Shown: positions 1 through 9,232, numbered from the stretch's first letter. The stretch: DNA of 48,142 nucleotides from Anaeromyxobacter terrae (GCF_022690685.1 NZ_JALCYY010000042.1:1-48142), one strand, 5' to 3'. Made by a program: numbers and translations. Notes: generated from the letters alone by a model not told the origin.

Positions 1-756
1 GCCGTGAACGTCACCACCTGGGCCGGGTTCGTGTTCGCCACGCTCACCGTGCACACGCCGCTCACGCAGGTGAGCCCGTCGCCCGCGACGCTGCCCTTCC
101 CGATCCCCGTGGTCCGCGTCGTCACCGTGTACGTCGCCGGCTGGAACGTCGCGGTCACCGTCCTGGCGCTCGTCACCGCCACCGAGCAGACCGGGCCGGA
201 GACGCTGGTGCAGCCGGACCACGACGTGAAGACCGAGCCCGTCTCCGGCACGGCCGTGAACGTCACCACCTGCGCAGGGATCGTGTTCGCCACGCTCACG
301 GTGCAGACGCCGCTCGCGCAGGTGAGCCCGTCGCCCGCGACGCTGCCCTTCCCGATGCCCGTGGTCCGCGTCGTCACCGTGTAGGTGGCCGGCTGGAACG
401 TCGCGGTCACCGTCCTGGCGCTCGTCACCGCCACCGAGCAGACCGGGCCGGAGACGCTCGTGCAGCCGGACCACGACGTGAAGACCGAGCCCGCCTCCGG
501 CATCGCCGTGAACGTCACCACCTGGGCCGGGTTCGTGTTCGCCACGCTCACCGTGCACACGCCGCTCACGCAGGTGAGCCCGTCGCCCGCGACGCTGCCC
601 TTCCCGATCCCCGTGGTCCGCGTCGTCACCGTGTACGTCGCCGGCTGGAACGTCGCCGTGGCCGTGCGCGCGCTCGTCATCGCCACCGTGCAGACCGGCC
701 CCGAGACGCTCGTGCAGCCGGACCAGGACGTGAAGACGGAGTCCGCGCCGGGGGTC
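1..756. repeat. In-frame 252-bp tandem repeat array
   Basis: Units begin at 1, 253 and 505, exactly 252 bp (84 codons) apart. They differ at only a few bases. A fourth, clearly diverged unit starts at 757. The copies encode the InlB-like repeats of the lipoprotein on the minus strand. The array continues off the left edge, so total copy number is unknown. High identity between copies suggests recent duplication or gene conversion. Confidence 0.93.
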
Positions 757-3476
757 GCGGTGAGGGTCACGAGCTGCGCGGGCGTCGTCTTCGGCACCTG
801 CACGGTGCATCCCTCGGACGATCCAGAGGCGCACGCGATCCCGAGGTCGCCCGCGACGCTGCCCTTGCCCAGGCCGGCCGTTCGGACGGTGAGCGCGTAG
901 CTCGTGAGGGCGAAGGTCGCGGTGACGTCCTTCGCCGCGTCCATCGTGACGGTGCAGGTCCCGGTGCCCGAGCACGGGCCCGACCATCCCTGGAACCTCG
1001 AGTCGACGTTCGCCTCGGCGCTCAGCGTCACCGTGGCCGGCGCGTCGAACGTGGCGCTGCACACGGTTCCGCAGTCGATCCCGGAGGGCGAGGAGACGAC
1101 GCGCCCACCGCCCGTCCCGGAGCGCGAGACTCGCAGGGGCGCATGCGTGGTCACGAGCGCCACCCGTGCGCGGGTCGCTCCATCCGACGGGGCCGAGCCG
1201 TCCCAGATGCTGTAGGGCACGAGGACGCTGCCGGGCGGGCCGGCAGCGATCCGAGCTACGAGGCCCTGCTTCGGCGTCGAGCCGATCACGAAGGGATCGG
1301 CGTCGATGGGCATCCCCGACTCGCCCACGCGGACGCCGACCAGGGACTCGCCGGTCGTACCTCGGCTCGAGCAGACGGCGACGTGGTTCTTGCCGTCGTA
1401 CGCCACCCCCCACGTGCCACATCGTGGTTCGGAGGTCAGAAGGAGTCCGCCCGGATCCAGCACCGCCCCGTCCGCAGTGATCCGCGTCGCGTACACGTTT
1501 CCCGTCACGCTGTCGCCCCACGCGACGAGATGCCGGCCCCCGCCGAAGGCGAGCCCGCCCGCGCCCTGCCGACCCGCAAGCGTGACGATCGGGAGCCCCT
1601 GGGGATCGAGGACCCGTCCGTCGATGGCCACGCGCGCTCCGTACACGTCGGAGCCGCCGGTGTTCCTTTCGTCGGTCCAGACCACGAGATAGCTCTGGCC
1701 GTCGAAGGCGAGCGCTGGCCCCGTTTGCCAGCCGGCAGCGGTAGAGACGGCGAAGCCGTTCGGGTCGAGCACGGTCCCACCCGCGGACACGCGAGCGCCA
1801 TAGACGTCCCAGACACCCCCGTTGCGCCCGTCCTGCCACACCACGAGACAGCTCGACCCCGCGCAAGCGATCGCCGCCCTCGTCTGGGCGCCCGCCGCGT
1901 TGCACACGGCGATGCCTCCGGGGTCGAGCACCACGCCGCCGGTCGATACTCGCGCGGCGCGAATGTTCCAATCGGCGGTCGTGCGATCCTCCCACACCAC
2001 GACGTAGCTCGAGCCGTCGAATGCCACCGCGGGCGCGGACTGGTCGCCCGTCGCGGTGGCGATCGGGATCGCGATGTCGTCGAGGACGGCGCCGCTCGCG
2101 CTCACGCGCGCCGCGTACACGTCCGAGCCCGCGCCGCTCCGGTTGTCGTGCCAGACGACGAGGTAGTTGGTCCCGTCGAACGCGGCGCCGCCGACGATCT
2201 GCGTGTTCGCGCCGCTCGTGAACGGGGAGCCGTTGGGAGTCAGCACCTGCCCGGTCCCGTCGACGAGCGTGCCGGAGATCTCCCATCCCTTGTTCGTGTG
2301 CCCGTCGCCCCAGACGACGAGACCGGACGCGCTCCCCCACGCGATCGCCGGGGCCTCCTGGCCGAAGAGGCCCGGCGTGAGGGAGAGCCGATCGAGCACC
2401 GCGCCGTCCGCGCTCACGCGCGAGCCGTACACCTGCGACCCCGAGCCCCAGCCGAGATCGCTCCAGACGGTCACCCAGTCCGTTCCGTCGAACGACACGG
2501 AGGGCGCGTACTGGTTAGGGCTGGCGGAGATGAGGAGGCCGTCGGGATCGAGCACCGTCGCGGCCACGCGTGCGCCGTACACGTCCGAGCTTCCGGGACT
2601 GTTTCGCTCATCTACCCACACGACGAGCGCGGCCGATGGACCGGTCGCGATCGCGGCGTCTCGCTGGGCGCCCGGCGCCGCAGAGACGACCGCCTCGCTC
2701 CCCTCCAGCACGACGCCGGCTGCGCTCACGCGGACGGAGTAGATGTCCGTGTCGCGGGGATCGAGCCCGCTACGGCCGTCCGACCACACGACCAGGTAGC
2801 TCTCGCCGTCGAAGGCGATCGCCGGAGACTCCTGCGTCCCCGCAGCGGCCGACACCGGGAACTCGGCCTCGACCGCGAGCGCGCCCCCGCCGCTCGCGCG
2901 CACCGCGTGAACGCGCGGCATCCCGCCCTGGAGGTCGCTCCAGGCGACGAGGAAGCCCCCACCTCCCCCCGAGACCGCCGGGGAGATCTGGTCGCCGGTG
3001 GCCGCGGAGAGCGGAACCCCTCCGAAGTCGAGCACCTCCCCCGCCGGGCTCACGCGAGCGCCGTAGACGTCGGAGCCGCCACCGCGCGCATCCTCCCAGA
3101 CGACGAGGTACCGCTCGCCGTCGAACGCGACGGCCGGGGCTCGCTGGTTCCCGGGAGCGGTGGAGATCGGGAATCCGTGCGGATCGAGCAGCGTCCCGTC
3201 CGCGCTGACGCGCGCGCCGTAGATGTCCGGGTCGACCCCGTTCCGCTCGTCCTCCCAGACGACGAGGTAGCTCGTGCCGTCGAACGCGACGGCGGGCGCC
3301 CTTCGAACCACGCTGCTGGCGCCCGGGACCGGAGCGTCCATCCCCACCGCTGCGCCAACGATCGGACCGAGCGCGGAGACCGTCGAGCCGTCGGCGACGC
3401 GACCGGCGCTCGGCGCGCCTGGCGAGTCGCAGCCGACGGCGAGCGCGACGAGGAGGACGGGGATGACCCGACGCAT
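1..3476 (-). CDS. Giant repeat-built surface lipoprotein (partial, C-terminus outside window)
   Basis: The frame is open from an ATG at 3476 to the left edge, giving 1158 visible residues. The N-terminus MRRVIPVLLVALAVGC is a lipoprotein signal with Cys16 as the probable lipidated residue. An SD-like GGAGA lies 8 nt before the ATG. Residues ~50-720 hold about 13 imperfect repeats of ~51-55 residues with the pattern AxAFDGxxYLVVWxDxRxGxxDVYGARVS, as expected for a secreted beta-propeller or beta-sandwich array. From ~780 on come ~80-residue Cys-containing repeats with GxGxVxxxxxxxxC and FxxWSGC motifs, resembling divergent InlB B-repeats. From ~907 these become near-identical 84-residue copies. 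It probably sits on the cell surface or is exported, and mediates adhesion or matrix contact; that role is inference. The ligand is unknown. Family recognition is by eye. Confidence 0.85.
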   Translation of the reverse strand, partial: MRRVIPVLLVALAVGCDSPGAPSAGRVADGSTVSALGPIVGAAVGMDAPVPGASSVVRRAPAVAFDGTSYLVVWEDERNGVDPDIYGARVSADGTLLDPHGFPISTAPGNQRAPAVAFDGERYLVVWEDARGGGSDVYGARVSPAGEVLDFGGVPLSAATGDQISPAVSGGGGGFLVAWSDLQGGMPRVHAVRASGGGALAVEAEFPVSAAAGTQESPAIAFDGESYLVVWSDGRSGLDPRDTDIYSVRVSAAGVVLEGSEAVVSAAPGAQRDAAIATGPSAALVVWVDERNSPGSSDVYGARVAATVLDPDGLLISASPNQYAPSVSFDGTDWVTVWSDLGWGSGSQVYGSRVSADGAVLDRLSLTPGLFGQEAPAIAWGSASGLVVWGDGHTNKGWEISGTLVDGTGQVLTPNGSPFTSGANTQIVGGAAFDGTNYLVVWHDNRSGAGSDVYAARVSASGAVLDDIAIPIATATGDQSAPAVAFDGSSYVVVWEDRTTADWNIRAARVSTGGVVLDPGGIAVCNAAGAQTRAAIACAGSSCLVVWQDGRNGGVWDVYGARVSAGGTVLDPNGFAVSTAAGWQTGPALAFDGQSYLVVWTDERNTGGSDVYGARVAIDGRVLDPQGLPIVTLAGRQGAGGLAFGGGRHLVAWGDSVTGNVYATRITADGAVLDPGGLLLTSEPRCGTWGVAYDGKNHVAVCSSRGTTGESLVGVRVGESGMPIDADPFVIGSTPKQGLVARIAAGPPGSVLVPYSIWDGSAPSDGATRARVALVTTHAPLRVSRSGTGGGRVVSSPSGIDCGTVCSATFDAPATVTLSAEANVDSRFQGWSGPCSGTGTCTVTMDAAKDVTATFALTSYALTVRTAGLGKGSVAGDLGIACASGSSEGCTVQVPKTTPAQLVTLTATPGADSVFTSWSGCTSVSGPVCTVAMTSARTATATFQPATYTVTTRTTGIGKGSVAGDGLTCVSGVCTVSVANTNPAQVVTFTAMPEAGSVFTSWSGCTSVSGPVCSVAVTSARTVTATFQPATYTVTTRTTGIGKGSVAGDGLTCASGVCTVSVANTIPAQVVTFTAVPETGSVFTSWSGCTSVSGPVCSVAVTSARTVTATFQPATYTVTTRTTGIGKGSVAGDGLTCVSGVCTVSVANTNPAQVVTFT

Positions 3477-3516
3477 GGAAATCTCCAGGGATGGACGGAC
3501 GGTGCGCCTTTGCCTG

Positions 3517-3558
3517 ACGGTGAATTTCACCGTACGCGACTGCTGACGACGGACGCAA
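3517..3558 (-). promoter_or_regulatory. Promoter with overlapping operator-like palindrome for the giant lipoprotein
   Basis: On the minus strand a -35-like TTGCGT (3558-3553) and a -10-like TACGGT (3534-3529) are separated by 18 nt. A perfect 17-bp inverted repeat, ACGGTGAATTTCACCGT (3517-3533), covers the -10 and extends toward +1, as expected for a repressor site. No regulator gene is adjacent. Confidence 0.45.
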
Positions 3559-3795
3559 GGCGAAAGCCCGACCAGCGCCACACCTACATCCGCCGCGAGT
3601 GGAGCTCTCGCATGCGAGGCGACGAAGCGTCCCGCGCACCGGGGACATCGCCCGCGCGACGTGACGCTTTCGCGACCCCCCGACTCCCAGAGCCCGAGAC
3701 GCACCACCGCTGGGCGCGCGCCGCGCGTGGCTCGCCGCGAAGGACGCCCGCTCCGCCGGTGACCACCCGAGGGCCGACGCGCGTGAGCGGCGATC
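3559..3795. other. Intergenic stretch, nothing recognised
   Basis: This lies between the giant lipoprotein promoter and the end of the ogt-like gene. Open frames crossing it are composition shadows without RBS or family features. I see no convincing hairpin or RNA. Confidence 0.5.
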
Positions 3796-4284
3796 TCAGC
3801 GAGCCTGCGGAAGCGCCGCCCGCTCGTGCTCGAGCAACCACCGCTTGCGCTCCACGCCGCCCGCATACCCGGTGAGCGCGCCGTCCGCGCCGATCACCCG
3901 GTGACACGGGACCACGATGGAGACGGGGTTCCGGCCGTTGGCCGCGCCCACGGCTCGCGCCGCCGTCGGCCGGCCCAGCCGGGCGGCGATCTCCCCGTAG
4001 GTCCGGGTCTCGCCGAACGGGATCTCGGCGAGCGCGCGCCACACCTCGAGCTGGAACGGCGTGCCGCGGGGGCGAAGCGGCAGGTCGAAGGAGGTCCGCT
4101 CGCCCGCGAACCACTCGGCGAGCTGCCGGCGCGCCCGCTCGAGCAGCGCGTCTCCCCGGCCGTCGCGCGCGGCGAGCTCCGGCGCTCCCTGATCCTCCAT
4201 GTAGACCGCGACGAGCGCGTCCGACTCCGCCACCAGCCGGAGCCTGCCCACCGGGCTGTCCATCACGAGCTCACGGTACGTCAT
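3796..4284 (-). CDS. ogt: Methylated-DNA--protein-cysteine methyltransferase
   Basis: 162 residues, normal for single-domain Ogt/AGT. It removes O6-alkyl groups from guanine by irreversible transfer to its own cysteine. The active-site motif VVPCHRVIG is present with Cys127, preceded by the helix-turn-helix segment [12 protein letters not shown] and the ANGRNP segment. The ATG at 4284 overlaps the TGA of the upstream alkA gene (ATGA), so the two are translationally coupled. The pair unites direct reversal (this protein) with base excision and sensing (the Ada-AlkA fusion). Confidence 0.95.
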   Translation of the reverse strand: MTYRELVMDSPVGRLRLVAESDALVAVYMEDQGAPELAARDGRGDALLERARRQLAEWFAGERTSFDLPLRPRGTPFQLEVWRALAEIPFGETRTYGEIAARLGRPTAARAVGAANGRNPVSIVVPCHRVIGADGALTGYAGGVERKRWLLEHERAALPQAR

Positions 4285-5735
4285 ATGTCCGCTCCTCCCG
4301 CCACCAGGGTCCACAGGTGCATCACCGCGTAGGCACGCCACGGGCGCCACGCCTCGGCGCGCGCCTCGGCGGCCCGGCCGGAGGCTTCGCCCAGCGCGCG
4401 GAGCACGCCGAGGTCCGCGGCGGGGAACGCGTCGGGGTCGCCGACGGCGCGCATGGCGATCACCTCGGCGGTCCAGGGGCCCACGCCGGGCAGCTCGAGG
4501 AGCCCCGCCCGCGCGGCCTCGCCATCGGCGCCCCTGTGGAGAGCGAGACCGCCGCCGGCGACCGACTCCGCCAGCGCCAGGATCGTCCGGGCGCGCGCGC
4601 CGGGCATGCCGGCGCGGGCGATCGGGTCGACCCCGGCCGCGGCCACCGCCTCCGGCGTGGGGGCGAGCCGGTCGAGCCCAGGGAAGGGCGTCGCGACGGG
4701 CTCGCCCAGCGCCGCGGCGAGCCGCCCGCCGACGGTGGTGGCCGCGGCGACGCTGACCTGCTGCCCCACCACGACTCGCACCGCCGCGTCGAACCCGTCG
4801 AACGCTCCAGGGACACGAAGGCCCGGGTTGCGCCGGAGGGAGCGCGAGAGGACCGGATCGCGGCGCAGCCACGCCGCAACGGCGTCGGGTCGTGCGTCCA
4901 GATCGAACAGCCCTCGCAGCCGTGCCACGAGCGGCATGAGCGCCCCCGCCAGCGAGAGCGACACCTCGGCTCGAAGGGCCGGCCGCGCCGGATCGCGCGT
5001 CACCGAGACCCAGCCCGTCCGGCCGCCCAGGCGCACCGTCCGGCGATAGGCGCCGGCCTCCACCTGCTCCACGCGCGCCGTGCACCGCGCCGCGAGGAAG
5101 CCGAGCATGGCGTCCCAGTCCAGCGGGGGGCGGAAGTCGAGGCGGAGCACGAGCGACGTCGCCGGGGCGCCGTCGCCGTGCGCGCGCCGGATCGCCGAGG
5201 GTGCGCGGCCGAAGCGCTGCTGGAAGAGCGCGTTGAAGCGGCGCAGGCTCGAGAAGCCCGCCGCGAAGGCCACCTCGGCCATCGGAAGCGCGGTGTCGTG
5301 GAGGAGCTGCTTCGCGAGCGCCATCCTTCGCGACTGCGCGAGCTCGATCGGCGTGACGCCCAGCTCGGCGGCCACCGCCCGGCGCAGGTGGCGGGACGTG
5401 ACGCCGAGCGCCGCGGCGAGGTCGTCCACCGACGCCTCGTTGAGGAAGCCCTCCCCGATCCGCGACGCCGCCGCGGAGACGAGGCGGGGGACGGCGTCGA
5501 CCGGGCCGCCCCCGGGGGCGAGCTCCGGGCGGCAGCGGAAGCAGGCGCGGAAGCCCTCGCGCTCCGCCTCGGCGGCGCGCGCGAAGAACACGCAGCGGTC
5601 ACGTCGCGGCGTGCGTGCCGGGCAGACCGGGCGGCAGTAGATGCCGGTGGTCCGCACGCCCACGAAGAAGCGCCCGTCGAAGCGGGGATCCCGCGCGGCC
5701 AGCGCGCCAAAGCAGGTGTCGGCGTCGAGGTTCAC
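4281..5735 (-). CDS. alkA: Ada-like sensor / AraC HTH / AlkA DNA-3-methyladenine glycosylase fusion
   Basis: 484 residues in three parts. Residues 1-~80 are the Ada methyl-phosphotriester domain with zinc cysteines C34, C38, C65 and C68. Residues ~85-185 are an AraC-type HTH. Residues ~195-484 are AlkA N-terminal plus HhH-GPD domains, with [16 protein letters not shown] and the conserved Asp in PAADLGV. By family knowledge it excises alkylated bases and probably activates its own operon when methylated at a metal-site Cys. The methyltransferase domain missing from this Ada is supplied by the overlapping ogt. The start is GTG at 5735, with no SD; a -10-like TAGACA ends 6 nt upstream, suggesting a leaderless mRNA. 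Confidence 0.93.
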   Translation of the reverse strand: MNLDADTCFGALAARDPRFDGRFFVGVRTTGIYCRPVCPARTPRRDRCVFFARAAEAEREGFRACFRCRPELAPGGGPVDAVPRLVSAAASRIGEGFLNEASVDDLAAALGVTSRHLRRAVAAELGVTPIELAQSRRMALAKQLLHDTALPMAEVAFAAGFSSLRRFNALFQQRFGRAPSAIRRAHGDGAPATSLVLRLDFRPPLDWDAMLGFLAARCTARVEQVEAGAYRRTVRLGGRTGWVSVTRDPARPALRAEVSLSLAGALMPLVARLRGLFDLDARPDAVAAWLRRDPVLSRSLRRNPGLRVPGAFDGFDAAVRVVVGQQVSVAAATTVGGRLAAALGEPVATPFPGLDRLAPTPEAVAAAGVDPIARAGMPGARARTILALAESVAGGGLALHRGADGEAARAGLLELPGVGPWTAEVIAMRAVGDPDAFPAADLGVLRALGEASGRAAEARAEAWRPWRAYAVMHLWTLVAGGADI

Positions 5736-5741
5736 GCCCCC

Positions 5742-5770
5742 TGTCTAGCGGCTCGCGCGAAGCGTGTCTG
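5742..5770 (-). promoter_or_regulatory. Promoter of alkA-ogt
   Basis: On the minus strand CAGACA (5770-5765), 17 nt, then TAGACA (5747-5742). The -10 ends 6 nt before the GTG start, so transcription would begin at or near the start codon. Confidence 0.5.
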
Positions 5771-5949
5771 GCCGTTTTCGGACCTGGGGGCCACGGCACG
5801 ATCCCGGGGCCCGCGAGCTCCCGGACCGGCGCCCGGCCGGGCCGGGCGACGGGCACGCTCGCGTTCCTGCCACCCGCCGTGAGGCGATGTGGGCGGCGCA
5901 CTGCGGCGGGACGGCGGGCCTTCGCTCCACCGAGGCCGCGCGACCGGGT

Positions 5950-5978
5950 TTTCCAACGATCGGTGGAGCGGATAGCAT
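5950..5978 (+). promoter_or_regulatory. Promoter of the AAA+/TPR operon
   Basis: TTTCCA (5950-5955), 17 nt, TAGCAT (5973-5978), each 4/6 to consensus. Only 6 nt separate the -10 from the GTG at 5985, and there is no well-placed SD, so a leaderless transcript is likely. It is divergent from the alkA promoter. Confidence 0.5.
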
Positions 5979-5984
5979 CCCCTC

Positions 5985-7313
5985 GTGACCAGCGACCCCG
6001 TCGTGCTCGCGCTCCGCGCCGCCATCGCCGCGAACGACTCCGCCGAGCTGCGCGCCGCGCTCGGAGAGCACCTGCTCCGGTCCGGCGCGCCGCGAGAGGC
6101 GCTCCTCGAGCTCGAGGCCGGGCTCCGGCTCGCGCCCGGCTCCGGCCCGCTCCTCGACGCCGCGGCGCGTGGCGCGGAGGCGAGTGGCGACCCGGGCCGC
6201 GCCGCCGCATACCGGCTCGCCGCGAAGGCGATCGCGGGCGCCTCGGAGGCGGCCCCGCTCTCGCCGCCGGCGCCGATCCCCGCCCCGCCGGAGGCGGCTC
6301 CCCGCGAGCACGACGCCGAGGACGACCTCGACGAGGAGGAAGACGACGAGGTCGGGGACGATGCGCCGGCCCGCGGCGAGCGGCTCGCCGGTGGACCGAA
6401 CCTGCGCCTCCTCTCCAGCGAGGGCGAGCCGATCGATGACGACGCGCCCCCGCCCGTGGCGTTCGCAGACGTGGGCGGGATGGACGAGCTCAAGGCGCGG
6501 CTCGAGCGGAGCTTCCTCGGGCCGCTCCGCGATCCCGAGACGTACCGGCGCTTCGGCAAGAAGATCGGCGGCGGGATCGTGCTCTACGGCCCGCCCGGCT
6601 GCGGGAAGACGTTCCTCGCCCGCGCGCTCGCCGGCGAGATCGGCGCGCGCTTCACCGAGGTGGGCCTGTCTCAGGTGCTCGACATGTGGTTCGGCGAGAG
6701 CGAGCGACGGCTCCACGAGCTCTTCGAGAACGCGCGGCGCCGCGCGCCGACCGTGCTGTTCTTCGACGAGGTGGACGCCCTCGGGCAGCGCCGCTCGCAG
6801 CTGCGCGGCACCGCCGGGCGCAACCTCGTGAACCAGCTCCTCTCGGAGATGGACGGGTTCGCGTCGCGGAACGAGGGCGTGTTCTTCCTCGCGGCGACGA
6901 ACCACCCGTGGGACCTCGACCCGGCCCTGCGCCGGCCCGGCCGCTTCGACCGGCTCGCCTTCGTGCCGCCGCCGGATGCGGAGGCGCGGCGGCGCATCCT
7001 GGAGCTGAAGCTCGGCGAGCGGCCGGTCGCGCCCGGCACCGATCTCACGCGCGTCGCGCGCGTGACCGACGGCTTCAGCGGCGCGGACCTCTCCGCCCTG
7101 GTCGAGGCCGCCACCGAGCTCGCGATCGAGGCGACCCGCAAGAAGAAGGCGGAGCAGCCCATCGACGACGGGCTCCTCGCGCGCGCCGTCAAGGACGTGA
7201 AGCCCTCGACGCGCGCCTGGTTCGAGGTGGCGCGCAACCACGCGATCTACGCGAACGAGGGTGGGGCCTACGACGACCTCCTCGAGCACCTCAAGGCGAT
7301 CAAGCTCGCATGA
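5985..7313 (+). CDS. AAA+ ATPase, Cdc48/spastin-like single ring
   Basis: 442 residues. Residues 1-~90 form helical TPR-like repeats (LRAALGEHLLRSGAPREALLELEAGLRL). Residues ~105-155 are an acidic linker. The AAA+ core follows, with Walker A GPPGCGKT (202-209), pore-loop MWFGESE, Walker B VLFFDEVDAL (D261, E262), sensor-1 AATNHPWDLD and arginine fingers in RRPGRFDR. There is no FtsH protease domain, so it is probably an unfoldase or remodelling ATPase rather than a protease. The next gene overlaps by ATGA and encodes a TPR membrane protein, likely its adaptor or membrane anchor; that is inference. The substrate is unknown. Confidence 0.9.
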   Translation: MTSDPVVLALRAAIAANDSAELRAALGEHLLRSGAPREALLELEAGLRLAPGSGPLLDAAARGAEASGDPGRAAAYRLAAKAIAGASEAAPLSPPAPIPAPPEAAPREHDAEDDLDEEEDDEVGDDAPARGERLAGGPNLRLLSSEGEPIDDDAPPPVAFADVGGMDELKARLERSFLGPLRDPETYRRFGKKIGGGIVLYGPPGCGKTFLARALAGEIGARFTEVGLSQVLDMWFGESERRLHELFENARRRAPTVLFFDEVDALGQRRSQLRGTAGRNLVNQLLSEMDGFASRNEGVFFLAATNHPWDLDPALRRPGRFDRLAFVPPPDAEARRRILELKLGERPVAPGTDLTRVARVTDGFSGADLSALVEAATELAIEATRKKKAEQPIDDGLLARAVKDVKPSTRAWFEVARNHAIYANEGGAYDDLLEHLKAIKLA

Positions 7314-8233
7314 GCGAACCCGGCTTCCAGGAACGGATCGAGCGGGCGCGCGCAGCGCTCGAGGTGGGTCGCCTCGACGAGGCGGAGCGCGCCGCGCGCG
7401 GCGCCCTCGCCGTGGATCCCGCCGCCGAGGAGGGCCACGCGCTCCTCGCGCGCGTGCACCTCAAGCGCGGCGCGCACGCCGAGGCGCTGCGGGCCACGGA
7501 GGCGGGGATCGCCGCGACGCCCGACTCCGAGTGGCTCCACCAGCTCCGCGCCCTCGCGCTGAGCGCGATGGGGCGCGGTGACGAGGCGCTCGCCGCCGCG
7601 GACGAGGCGGTGCGCCTCGAGCCCGAGCTCGCGCCGGCGCACTACGTGCGCTCCGTCGTCCTCGAGGCGATGAAGGACCTCCCCGAGGCGCGCGCGGCCG
7701 CCGACCGCGCCGTCGAGCTCGACCCGGAGGACGCCCGCTACCACGCGCAGCTCGGCGATCTCTGGCTCGCGAGCGACCCCGCTCGAGCCGAGCGGCACTA
7801 CCGGGAGAGCCTCGCCCTCGACCCGGCGCGCGCCGACACCCTCAACAACCTCGGCGTCGCGCTGAACGGCCAGAAACGTACGCGCGACGCCGCGCTCGCC
7901 TTCCGCTCCGCCGTGATCCTCGACCCGACGCACAAGGTCGCAAAGCAGAACACCCATGCCTCCGTGCGCAAGCTCGCGGGCGGCGGCGTGCTGTTCGCCG
8001 TCGCCATGGGGGTGACGCAGGGCGCGCGGATCGTGGAGCGGCTCGGCCGGGACACGAGCGAGACCGTGCGCTGGGTCGCGCTCGCGGTCGTGCTCGCGGG
8101 CATCGCCGCCACCTGGGGGATCTGGTTCTGGCGACGCACGGCGGGGATCCGCAAGCTCGCGGAGAGCGATCCGCAGCTCCACGCGATCTACGTGAGGCTC
8201 GAGGCCGACCGGAAGGCGGGGCGGCTGCGGTAG
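7310..8233 (+). CDS. TPR-repeat protein with C-terminal membrane anchor
   Basis: 307 residues. Residues ~1-215 are about six TPR units (for example RADTLNNLGVALNGQKRTRDAALAF). Two hydrophobic segments follow: one near residues 222-240 (GGGVLFAVAMGV) and one near 260-282 (VALAVVLAGIAATWGIWFW). The TPR part would face the cytoplasm. ATG overlaps the stop of the AAA+ gene (ATGA), so synthesis is coupled. A TPR scaffold on the membrane could present clients to the ATPase; this is inferred from pairing and domain type only. Confidence 0.88.
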   Translation: MSEPGFQERIERARAALEVGRLDEAERAARGALAVDPAAEEGHALLARVHLKRGAHAEALRATEAGIAATPDSEWLHQLRALALSAMGRGDEALAAADEAVRLEPELAPAHYVRSVVLEAMKDLPEARAAADRAVELDPEDARYHAQLGDLWLASDPARAERHYRESLALDPARADTLNNLGVALNGQKRTRDAALAFRSAVILDPTHKVAKQNTHASVRKLAGGGVLFAVAMGVTQGARIVERLGRDTSETVRWVALAVVLAGIAATWGIWFWRRTAGIRKLAESDPQLHAIYVRLEADRKAGRLR

Positions 8234-8327
8234 CGGAGCGCGTGCCCGACGGCGGCGCCCCGAAGGGAGCGATGGCCCTTCCGTCCTTCCCGCCCGGAAG
8301 GCGTCCAACGAGAATGCGGCGGACGCC

Positions 8328-9008
8328 ATGTCCAGCGACCCGATCGCACGCTGCGAGGAGCGCGTCGCTTCCCTCGCTGCCTCCTCGCTCGCGCGGGCGC
8401 GCGACGAGGGCGATCTCGCGGTCCTGCTCGGCGGGGTGTGGACGATCGTCGAGGAGGAGCTCGCGGCCGGCCGTCCCGCCGGCAGCCCCGCGCCCGCGTG
8501 CGGTCCGGGATGCGCGGCGTGCTGCACGGTGAACGTCGGGACGCTCGCGATCGAGGGGGCGGTCGCCGCGGCCTTACTCCGGCGAGACGTCCCGGCGATC
8601 GAGCTCCCCACGCTGGCGGCGACGCTCCGCGCCTTCCACGACGGCGTCCGGTGGCTCGAGGACCGGGAGCGCATCGCGGGCAGGATCGCGTGCCCGTTCG
8701 CCGATGCAGCCGGGCGGTGCGCCATCCACGCGGCGAGGCCACTCGCCTGCCGCAGCATCAGCTCGCTCGATCCGGCCGAGTGCCGCCGCGCGCTCCGCGA
8801 GCTCGCAGACGACGAGCCGGGCCTCGTGCGGATGGACTGGCTGCAGAAGGCCCTCAACGACGCGGCGCGCGTGACCCTCTCCGAGGCGCTCGCCGCCCGC
8901 GGCCTGGACGGGCGCTTTCGCGACGTGTCCGGAATGACGGCCGCGTTCCTCGGCGACCCGGGGCTGGTCACCGCGTTCCTCGCCGGGCGACGGCTCCCGG
9001 TCGAGTGA
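8328..9008 (+). CDS. YkgJ-family cysteine cluster protein
   Basis: 226 residues. The zinc/iron-chelating cysteine cluster of the UPF0153/YkgJ family is visible: CGPGCAACC (C58, C62, C65, C66), then CPF, CAIHAARPLACRS. The function of the family is not settled; a bound metal or cluster is presumed. It starts about 95 bp after the TPR gene on the same strand and may or may not be cotranscribed. No strong SD is present before the ATG at 8328. The C-terminal ~80 residues carry no recognised motif. Confidence 0.85.
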   Translation: MSSDPIARCEERVASLAASSLARARDEGDLAVLLGGVWTIVEEELAAGRPAGSPAPACGPGCAACCTVNVGTLAIEGAVAAALLRRDVPAIELPTLAATLRAFHDGVRWLEDRERIAGRIACPFADAAGRCAIHAARPLACRSISSLDPAECRRALRELADDEPGLVRMDWLQKALNDAARVTLSEALAARGLDGRFRDVSGMTAAFLGDPGLVTAFLAGRRLPVE

Positions 9009-9031
9009 ACGCAGGCGCCTCCGCGGAACCG

Positions 9032-9232
9032 TCAACGTCCGCGCTGCGAGGCCTTGGGACCCTGCTTCTCCACGAACGGATTACGCGGCTTGCCGATGCG
9101 CCGCTCGGTCTCCCTCGGATGGCCCGCGACGTCGGAACCCGCCGACGCCTCCGGTCCCGTGACCTCCGCGGCCGCAGGCTGTGCGCGGCGCACGGGCTTT
9201 CCCTTCTTCTTCCGCTTCGGGCTGACGGGCAT
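9032..9232 (-). CDS. Small basic protein of unknown function
   Basis: 66 residues, Lys/Arg-rich at the N-terminus (MPVSPKRKKKGKP) and again at the C-terminus. A strong SD, AGGAGA, lies 6 nt before the ATG on the minus strand and is the main reason to call it real. It is probably disordered; nucleic-acid or ribosome binding is possible from composition only. I do not recognise a family. It is convergent with the Cys-cluster gene and divergent from dnaE. Confidence 0.65.
   Translation of the reverse strand: MPVSPKRKKKGKPVRRAQPAAAEVTGPEASAGSDVAGHPRETERRIGKPRNPFVEKQGPKASQRGR

Noticed and set aside
1-1000. CRISPR-like regular repeats
   Set aside because: The period is 252 bp with no spacers, and the units are in frame with a protein. 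It is a coding tandem repeat.
1143-3875. Long open frame on the plus strand opposite the giant lipoprotein
   Set aside because: It is Arg/Asp/His-rich and has no motif. The minus strand has signal peptide, RBS and clear repeats. It is a codon-bias shadow in GC-rich DNA.
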